A DNA stretch of 39,018 nt from Thalassolituus marinus (GTDB taxonomy: Bacteria > Pseudomonadota > Gammaproteobacteria > Pseudomonadales > Oceanobacteraceae): the NCBI RefSeq assembly GCF_020320395.1, contig NZ_JAEDAH010000019.1, positions 21,553 through 60,570 on the forward strand, in the 5' to 3' direction. The translations under genes and the position numbers were made by a program. Below, one piece after another: positions 33,300 to 39,018 of the stretch (position 1 is its first letter; each line of letters opens with the position of its first letter). Under the pieces are notes generated by a model, which had not been told where the DNA came from, made no database searches, and saw only the letters and a program-made list of their open reading frames with translations.

Positions 33300-34642
33300 T
33301 TCTTACGTCCATCGGCTTGCTGCGGAGACGGAAATAAATCATCCAGATGCTGTTTACTGGTGGCCAGATCGGAGCCTTCTGTTAATCCCTGGCGCAACAT
33401 CGCTTTTATTCGTGGCATACGCTCAATCGCCACATCCAGCATCTGATCATTGCCGGCCTGATAGGCACCAACGGCAATCAGATCCTGATTCTGGCGGTAG
33501 TGAGCCATAAGCTGTTTACACAACTGAGATTTTTTCAGCCAGGCTTCTGGCACTATCTGTGGCATTACCCGGCTGACCGAGGCCTCCACATCAATGGCCG
33601 GATAATGGCCTTCTTCTGCCAGCTTGCGTGACAGCACGATGTGGCCATCAAGAATTGCCCGACTGGCATCTGCAATCGGGTCCTGCATATCGTCACCTTC
33701 ACTCAGCACGGTATAAAACGCGGTAATGGAACCACCACCTTCCTGGCCGTTACCGGTGCGCTCCACCAGCTTAGGTAATTTATTAAAAACAGATGGCGGA
33801 TAACCTTTGGTTGCCGGCGGCTCACCAACCGCCAGTGCAATTTCCCGTTGTGCCTGTGCATAACGAGTCAGCGAGTCCATCAGCATCAGTACATTCATAC
33901 CCTGATCGCGAAAATATTCGGCAATCGCGGTGGTGTATTGCGCGGCACGCAGACGCATTAAAGGAGAATCATCTGCCGGTGAGGCCACGACAACAGAGCG
34001 CTTAAGACCTTCTTCACCCAGGATTTCATCAATGAATTCCTTCACCTCACGACCACGTTCACCAATCAGACCCACGACAATAATGTCGGCGCTGGTAAAG
34101 CGCGTCATCATACCCAGCAGCACACTTTTACCCACGCCTGAGCCGGCAAATAAACCAATACGCTGACCACGGCCAACGGTAAGCATTGAATTAATAGCGC
34201 GAATACCCACATCCAGTGGTTCACGAATCGGTGCACGGTGCAGAGGGTTGATATAACGCCCCTGCAGACTGCCCTGCTCGACATCCAGCAGCGGGCCTTT
34301 TGTATCGAGTGGACGACCGGTACCGTCGACAACCCGACCGAGCAGTTGTGCTCCGACCGGTACATCGGCGTTAGCTGTTAACGGCCAGACCCGGGCTCCC
34401 GGACGGAGTCCATCGACTTGTTCGACAGGCATCAGAAATATGCGGCGCTCATCGAAGCCAACGACTTCAGCTTCAACATCTTCTGCATGATGGCGTTCAA
34501 CCATGCAGCGATCACCGACGCGAACATTGAGACCTACCGCCTCCAGCGTAAGTCCGACCATGCGCACCAGCTTACCGGCCACTTTCGGCTGGTAGTGTTT
34601 GTCGTCAAACGTCAGTGGCGCCCAGCGTTCACTCAGGCTCAT
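33296..34642 (-). CDS. fliI: FliI flagellar export ATPase
   Basis: The 448-residue F1-type ATPase has Walker [28 protein letters not shown], Walker [18 protein letters not shown] and the C-terminal helical part. It energises substrate unfolding and delivery to the export gate, together with FliH and FliJ. It overlaps fliH by 14 nt and fliJ by 4 nt. Length and motifs are normal for the flagellar ATPase rather than a virulence type III homologue, as expected from its neighbours. Confidence 0.97.
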   Translation of the reverse strand: MSLSERWAPLTFDDKHYQPKVAGKLVRMVGLTLEAVGLNVRVGDRCMVERHHAEDVEAEVVGFDERRIFLMPVEQVDGLRPGARVWPLTANADVPVGAQLLGRVVDGTGRPLDTKGPLLDVEQGSLQGRYINPLHRAPIREPLDVGIRAINSMLTVGRGQRIGLFAGSGVGKSVLLGMMTRFTSADIIVVGLIGERGREVKEFIDEILGEEGLKRSVVVASPADDSPLMRLRAAQYTTAIAEYFRDQGMNVLMLMDSLTRYAQAQREIALAVGEPPATKGYPPSVFNKLPKLVERTGNGQEGGGSITAFYTVLSEGDDMQDPIADASRAILDGHIVLSRKLAEEGHYPAIDVEASVSRVMPQIVPEAWLKKSQLCKQLMAHYRQNQDLIAVGAYQAGNDQMLDVAIERMPRIKAMLRQGLTEGSDLATSKQHLDDLFPSPQQADGRKK

Positions 34643-35660
34643 GGGATTGAGAATCCTGTGGGGAAGAGTGGTTGGTTTTCACTTCGGTATGCAAACTGGA
34701 TTCTGACAAAGGGTTTTCATCTGAGGCAGAATCTACTGCTTCTGCTACGTCGCCCTCCGTCACAGCGTGCTCAGCGAAGAGCTCTTCTGAGTCCAGAGAA
34801 TCGGTACTGAGTTTTTCGCCATCATCCGGAAAACCATGCGCCTGATGGAGTAGTTGTTGCTGAACCCGTTCCAGCAGCTGCTGCATATGATCGGCGGCCG
34901 AGTACTCTATCAGTGAGTGTTCACTTTCTACCCGACACTGTCCTGCTGCGAGCTTATCGTCAACACTGTAGTGCAGTTCATCACCACAGACTTCCAGGCT
35001 GGTTTGCAGATGCCGTGCGTCATCCGGCGAAACGAAAACGCGGATATTTTTCTCACCGGACGGCAGCTCATCGAGAGAGCGACGTACAAACTGGTGGATA
35101 CTGACAGCGCCCTGAGAGAGCTCCGTGGCAAGTACATGCTGACACACAGACACAACCATTTGTGTCAGCACATCCGGAAGTTGCTGATCACGTTCAGCAA
35201 CGGCTGCCAGCAGCTGATCTTCGATACGATTAAGGCGCCTGACAACGGCGTCGATATCAGCCTGCGCTTTACGCCGCCCTTCTTCCTCGCCGGTTTTAAA
35301 ACCTTCTTTCCGACCTTCCTGCTGTCCCTGATCGAAAGCCGCTTTGTAGCCTTCTTCATGGCCTTCTTCATGGCCTTCTTTACGACCTTGCTGACGCCCC
35401 TCTATCAGGCCTTGCTCCAGCCCATCGTTGTAGGCTTCACGGCGGATATTCTCCAGCTCTTCTGCTGTTGGCAGGGCAATATCTTCAGACGCTTCTTCAA
35501 CAGCTTCGTCTTCAGCCTTTGCCTCAGCTTCTTCCTTCGCTTCTTTTTCTATCAGCCAGGCTGGCTTTTCCGTCCAGAACGGCAGGCGCCAGGGTTTAAC
35601 GTCCCCGGTCTCATCCGCCGCAATGGTATGAAAATGGTGTGGCTGTTTGATACCTGTCAT
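34629..35660 (-). CDS. fliH: FliH export ATPase regulator, long form
   Basis: At 343 residues this FliH is about 100 longer than the common form. The N-terminus has spaced Trp (W24, W29, W35, in KPWRLPFW and PAWLIE), the sort that bind FliN and FlhA. A Glu-rich stretch precedes a Gly ladder (about 79-130; many Gxxx[15 protein letters not shown]). The conserved FliI-binding domain follows (about 140-265), then a ~70-residue acidic Ser/Glu/Asp tail with no recognised domain. It overlaps fliG by one base and fliI by 14 nt. Confidence 0.94.
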   Translation of the reverse strand: MTGIKQPHHFHTIAADETGDVKPWRLPFWTEKPAWLIEKEAKEEAEAKAEDEAVEEASEDIALPTAEELENIRREAYNDGLEQGLIEGRQQGRKEGHEEGHEEGYKAAFDQGQQEGRKEGFKTGEEEGRRKAQADIDAVVRRLNRIEDQLLAAVAERDQQLPDVLTQMVVSVCQHVLATELSQGAVSIHQFVRRSLDELPSGEKNIRVFVSPDDARHLQTSLEVCGDELHYSVDDKLAAGQCRVESEHSLIEYSAADHMQQLLERVQQQLLHQAHGFPDDGEKLSTDSLDSEELFAEHAVTEGDVAEAVDSASDENPLSESSLHTEVKTNHSSPQDSQSHEPE

Positions 35661-36685
35661 TAAACCATCGCCTCACCACCGCCACCGAGGACGATTTCAC
35701 CGGCATCGGCCAGACGGCGGGCAATTGTAAGAATTTCTTTCTGCGAGCCTTCCACTTCACTGAGTTTAACCGGACCTTTCGCTTCAAGATCGTCACGCAG
35801 CAACTCGGCCGCCCGTTTGGACATGTTCTTGAAAATCTTTTCCTGTACGGTCGGGTCGGCACCTTTGAGTGCAACCACCAGCAAATCGGTAGACACTTCA
35901 CGCAGCAATGCCTGAATACCCCGATCGTCGACATCGACCAGGTCGTCGAAGACAAACATGAGATCCTGAATCTGAGTACCCAGATCCTCGTCGACTTCCT
36001 TGATCTGCTCCAGCAAATCGGAGGCCATGGTGCTGTCGACGAAGTTGACGATATTCGCCGCCACTTTGACCCCGCCCATCGACGTCGTCTGAGTACCGGC
36101 TTTGCCAGAGAACTGACGCTCAAGAATATCGTTCAGTTCGTGCAGTGCCGCAGGCTGTACCGCTTCCAGTGCCGCCACACGCATAATAATGTCGAGACGC
36201 ACTTTTTCGTCGAAGTTCGACAGAATTTCAGCCGACTGGTCGGCATCCAGATAGGACACAACAATAGCCTGAATCTGCGGGTGTTCATGACGGATCAGGT
36301 CAGCAACCTGCCGCGACTCCATCCACTTCAGCGAGTCGAGGCCAGTGGTGTTGCCGCCCAGCAGAATACGGTCAATCAAGGCACCGGCCTTATCGGTACC
36401 CAGCGCCTGCGTCAGCATATTCCGTATATAGGCATCGGACCCCAGGCCCATACCAGTCTGGCCGCTGACGGCCTCCAGAAACTCCGAGACCACACCTTCA
36501 ACCTGAGTCTGGTTAATATTGGTCAGGGTCGCCATGGCGGTGCCCACCCGCTGCACTTCCTTCGGTCCCATATGCTTGAGAATCTCGGCTGCGTCCTGTT
36601 CGCCCAGGCTCATCAGCAGAATTGCAGCGCGCTCCAGTCGATTGAGTTTCGACAGCGCATTCTCGGAATTAGTATCTTCAGCCAT
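35660..36685 (-). CDS. fliG: FliG flagellar switch and torque protein
   Basis: The 341-residue protein has three helical domains. The middle domain carries the EHPQ motif (HEHPQIQAIVVSYLD). The C-terminal torque helix has the charged set in MFVFDDLVDVDDRGIQALLREV that meets the stator. It binds FliF above and FliM below. It overlaps fliF by 8 nt and fliH by one base. All motifs are complete. Confidence 0.97.
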   Translation of the reverse strand: MAEDTNSENALSKLNRLERAAILLMSLGEQDAAEILKHMGPKEVQRVGTAMATLTNINQTQVEGVVSEFLEAVSGQTGMGLGSDAYIRNMLTQALGTDKAGALIDRILLGGNTTGLDSLKWMESRQVADLIRHEHPQIQAIVVSYLDADQSAEILSNFDEKVRLDIIMRVAALEAVQPAALHELNDILERQFSGKAGTQTTSMGGVKVAANIVNFVDSTMASDLLEQIKEVDEDLGTQIQDLMFVFDDLVDVDDRGIQALLREVSTDLLVVALKGADPTVQEKIFKNMSKRAAELLRDDLEAKGPVKLSEVEGSQKEILTIARRLADAGEIVLGGGGEAMV

Positions 36686-38369
36686 TGTCTTCGTTCACCC
36701 ATCTGATAACGACCTGAGCAACCCGTGCCGGGTCCTCGGCAATAAGACCTTTCAGTGCATCCAGCTGCCGTTCAAAGCTTTCTGAAGCGCCAGGCAGCAG
36801 GAACTCGTCCATACCGGCCAGCGTCACTTTATCGTCATCCAAACCGGCTTCTGCGTCTTCCAGCTCATCCAGCAGAACGGATGTCTCGTCGCGGCCACGG
36901 TTGGCAATACTCTTTATCGTAGGCCTGATGACACCAAAGATCAGCACCAGGATAAATAGTCCGGCAAGAATCTGTTTCATGATTTCCCAGAACCATGGCT
37001 GGGTCCAGAAGTCTGGATCTCCCAGTTCCAGCTCGCCCTTGCCCATAAACGGCGAGTTAATCACGTTCACACTGTCGCCACGGGCGGCGTTGAAGCCCAC
37101 CGCATCTTTGACCAGAAGTTCCAGGCGTTGCAGATCAGCTTCTTCCCATGGACTGAATACGGTATCGCCATCGGCATTCAGACTGGCGCGATCGTTAACC
37201 ACCACCGCAACGGTCAGGCGACGAATACGTCCGACCTGCTGTTGCTTATAACTCAGCGTACGATCTACTTCGTAATTGCGCGTGGCCTCAGAGCGACGTG
37301 ATGTATTACCACCACCATTCGCACCGCCTGCGGCCTGCTCCGGCGCGGTTGCGGGTGTCGGTGGCTGGTTAGACAGCGCTCCCGGAATACCGCCATCGGT
37401 CGCAGCAGAGTTTTCTTCGTCTACCAGCTGTTCGCTGCGCAGCGCAATCAGATCGGGATTAAATAACTCTTCCGTCTGTTCCTGCACGGTGAAGTCGACA
37501 TCTGCGGATACTTCCGCTTTATAGTTATCGCTGCCCAGTACCGGCTTCAGAATATTGTTCACGGCCTGAGTAATAGAGGCCTGAACCTTTTCAGTATATT
37601 CCAGCTGTTTATGCGCCAGCATTTCCTGAGTTTCTTCCTCAGGTCGGGAAAGGAGGTTGCCGTACTGATCAACCACAGAAACATCCGCTTTATCCATATC
37701 GGAAACACTGGATGCCACCAGGTTAACAATGGCTTCTACCTGGTCGCGTGACAATTCACGCCCAGCAAATAATTCGAGAAAAACAGAGGCGCGCGGTTTG
37801 CGCTGATCGCGAACAAAAACTGACTGCTTAGGTAACGCCAGATGTACCCGTGCATTACGCACCGACTTAACACTGGCAATCGTACGCGCCAGCTCACCTT
37901 CCAGGCCACGGCGGTAACGTGCATTTTCGATAAACTGACTGGTGCCCAGGGTACTGTCCTTGTCCAGCACTTCAAGGCCAACTGTCTTATCGTCGATTAA
38001 ACTGGCAGCGGCCAGCTTCATGCGTGCTTCGTGCAGATCTGACGCTTCTACCATCAGAATCTGACTGCCCGGGTCTATCTCAAAACTGATGCCTTCGCGC
38101 TGCAGGACTTCAATAATATCCTGTGCATTATGATCCTGCAGACGATGAACAAGCGGCTTATAGGTTGGCTCACGAGACCACACAAGAATCGCAACCGCCA
38201 GCGCAATAACCAGTGCAATACCAGCGATAACACCAATCTGACGTACAACCGTCAGGCGGTTAAAACCAGCCAGTACCGGATGTGCACTGGAGTTATCACT
38301 GTCATTCGCGCCGCTGCTCGCCGGAACGGCTGCTTCGCTATCGGCTGCTGCTACAGGTGCATTTTCCAT
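36678..38369 (-). CDS. fliF: FliF MS-ring protein
   Basis: The 563-residue protein has two membrane helices (about 46-68 and 468-490) with periplasmic ring-building domains between them: YKPLVHRLQDHNAQDIIEVLQREGI, the VRNARVHLALPKQSVF segment, and a low-complexity Gly/Asn/Pro patch near 340-360. A cytoplasmic tail ends in the FliG-binding peptide (last ~40 residues). It founds the basal body. It lies 15 nt after fliE and overlaps fliG. Confidence 0.97.
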   Translation of the reverse strand: MENAPVAAADSEAAVPASSGANDSDNSSAHPVLAGFNRLTVVRQIGVIAGIALVIALAVAILVWSREPTYKPLVHRLQDHNAQDIIEVLQREGISFEIDPGSQILMVEASDLHEARMKLAAASLIDDKTVGLEVLDKDSTLGTSQFIENARYRRGLEGELARTIASVKSVRNARVHLALPKQSVFVRDQRKPRASVFLELFAGRELSRDQVEAIVNLVASSVSDMDKADVSVVDQYGNLLSRPEEETQEMLAHKQLEYTEKVQASITQAVNNILKPVLGSDNYKAEVSADVDFTVQEQTEELFNPDLIALRSEQLVDEENSAATDGGIPGALSNQPPTPATAPEQAAGGANGGGNTSRRSEATRNYEVDRTLSYKQQQVGRIRRLTVAVVVNDRASLNADGDTVFSPWEEADLQRLELLVKDAVGFNAARGDSVNVINSPFMGKGELELGDPDFWTQPWFWEIMKQILAGLFILVLIFGVIRPTIKSIANRGRDETSVLLDELEDAEAGLDDDKVTLAGMDEFLLPGASESFERQLDALKGLIAEDPARVAQVVIRWVNEDNG

Positions 38370-38384
38370 GGTCTGTTACCCAAC

Positions 38385-38783
38385 TTAAACTGGCATATTC
38401 ATGACGTCTTTATAGGCTTCCACCAGCTTATTACGCACCTGGGTCATCGCCTGAAAAGACACACTGGATTTTTGCAGGGCAATCATCACTTCCGGTAAAT
38501 CAATGCTCGGGTCCCCTTGTTCAAAACGGGTGGCCAGCTCAGCCGATGCCTTCTGATTGGCATTAACGGTATCAATGGCACTTTTGAACATCGACTGGAA
38601 ATCAGGAACGGTGTTATCCCCCTGAATCGCCTGTACCTGTTCATCTGCCTGCAGACGGCGTACCTGATCCGCCAGACTCTGCGGTGTTACCGCGGCAGTG
38701 CTTTGCTCATGCTGACTGCGCAACTGGGTTTTAACCTGGCGCATCTGCATCAGTACGGAATTAATATCTACACGATCAACCAT
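38385..38783 (-). CDS. fliE: FliE MS ring-rod junction protein
   Basis: This small, secreted rod-adapter protein of 132 residues is recognised by its C-terminal family stretch ([38 protein letters not shown]). The N-terminal half is a Gln-rich helix. It is the first gene of the fliE-fliJ operon, with a sigma54-like promoter about 90 nt upstream. The ATG at 38783 has a modest GGGGA site. In Pseudomonas fliE follows fleQ-fleSR; those genes would lie just outside the right edge here if the order is kept. Confidence 0.96.
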   Translation of the reverse strand: MVDRVDINSVLMQMRQVKTQLRSQHEQSTAAVTPQSLADQVRRLQADEQVQAIQGDNTVPDFQSMFKSAIDTVNANQKASAELATRFEQGDPSIDLPEVMIALQKSSVSFQAMTQVRNKLVEAYKDVMNMPV

Positions 38784-38872
38784 TGCTCTATCCCCGGTGC
38801 CAAGGTGTCGGACGGCTTTCTGTTCGGAAAATTGACGCGTTTGTGTGATTTTCCTGTTGTTATTACTGACAC

Positions 38873-38888
38873 TGCAATTGGCTTGCCA
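38873..38888 (-). promoter_or_regulatory. Sigma54-like promoter for fliE operon
   Basis: The minus strand reads TGGCAAGCCAATTGCA. It matches TGGCACG-N4-TTGCW with a single change (C to A) and exact spacing, the best such site in the window. It lies 89 nt before the fliE ATG, with start of transcription expected near 38862. In Pseudomonas and Vibrio this operon is driven by RpoN with FleQ/FlrA or FleR/FlrC. Confidence 0.85.
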
Positions 38889-38914
38889 ACGTTAAAGCGG
38901 GTGTAAAGATGAAT

Positions 38915-38937
38915 AAAAAAAGGCGCCTTACGGCGCC
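38915..38937 (-). terminator. Intrinsic terminator upstream of fliE
   Basis: On the minus strand GGCGCC (38932-38937), loop GTAA, GGCGCC (38922-38927) and then seven T (38915-38921). It ends a minus-strand transcript coming from beyond the right edge of the window. It abuts directly the identical 21-nt box of the flanking repeat, just as the left copy abuts its own hairpin and T-run. Confidence 0.9.
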
Positions 38938-39018
38938 ACTGCTGTCCCACAGTTTTTAATCAGCACCATAGCTGACAAAAACAGCATGTTTTAACATCAA
39001 GGCCTGCTGCCTCGCAGG
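38936..39018 (-). repeat. Right copy of the cluster-flanking repeat (cut by window end)
   Basis: On the minus strand, 39018-39002 reads CCTGCGAGGCAGCAGGC (15 of 17 identical to 193-209). 38956-38936 is identical over 21 nt to 251-271, with a 45-nt spacer holding the palindromic run ATGTT-AA-AACAT. It runs inward, towards fliE, and leads straight into the terminator at 38915-38937. Whatever precedes it (the counterpart of the left palindrome at 21-148) is outside the window. Confidence 0.75.

Noticed and set aside
34917-35663. 248-codon + strand open frame
   Set aside because: Exact antisense of fliH; hydrophobic product is the complement of the Glu/Lys/Gly-rich sequence.
1-39018. CRISPR arrays, tRNA or rRNA genes, transposases
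   Set aside because: None seen; the window is filled with flagellar and chemotaxis genes and no regularly spaced repeats or transposase-like products appear.

Overview
This window is a nearly gap-free flagellar, chemotaxis and polar-organisation locus. Every confident gene (41) lies on the minus strand, so transcription runs from the right end (fliE) to the left end (fipA). The content points to a polarly flagellated gammaproteobacterium of the Pseudomonas/Vibrio/Oceanospirillales type: FlhF-FlhG, CheZ, ParC-ParP, FipA (DUF2802), a MotCD-like second stator, an HsbA-HsbR-HptB module and sigma54-like flagellar promoters. The gene mix resembles marine Oceanospirillales, but the sequence alone does not fix the genus.

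Layout in transcription order: (1) fliE-fliF-fliG-fliH-fliI-fliJ, 38.8-32.8 kb: hook-basal-body junction, MS ring, switch and export ATPase, behind a sigma54-like promoter. (2) A second chemotaxis operon, STAS-cheY-cheA-cheW-mcp-cheR-cheD-cheB, 32.7-24.4 kb. Its receptor is soluble and carries two PAS domains with the haem-pocket residues of P. aeruginosa Aer2; the gene order matches the P. aeruginosa Che2 cluster. (3) hsbA-hsbR-hptB, 24.3-21.9 kb: a phosphorelay and partner-switch module. (4) fliK, 21.8-20.5 kb. (5) fliL-fliM-fliN-fliO-fliP-fliQ-fliR-flhB, 20.3-14.8 kb: switch and export gate. (6) flhA-flhF-flhG-fliA, 14.7-9.5 kb: export gate, flagellar placement and number, sigma28. (7) The primary chemotaxis operon cheY-cheZ-cheA-cheB-motC-motD-parC-(small parP-like gene)-parP-cheW-fipA, 9.3-0.3 kb.

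The genes work as one unit. The fli/flh genes build the motor. The primary Che system controls it through CheY, CheZ and FliM. ParC, ParP and FipA/FlhF place arrays and flagellum at the pole. FliA (sigma28) and probably the Hsb module tune late flagellar genes. The aerotaxis-like second Che system adds an oxygen-sensing input of unknown output.

The least explained parts are the two ends. Each carries a copy of a diverged ~80-bp element with an identical 21-nt block, pointing inward and followed at once by an intrinsic-terminator-like hairpin with a T-run. The left copy is preceded by a 128-nt nested palindrome whose hairpin loops display CsrA/RsmA-type GGA motifs. A second oddity is a small gene between parC and parP that looks like a shortened relative of ParP.
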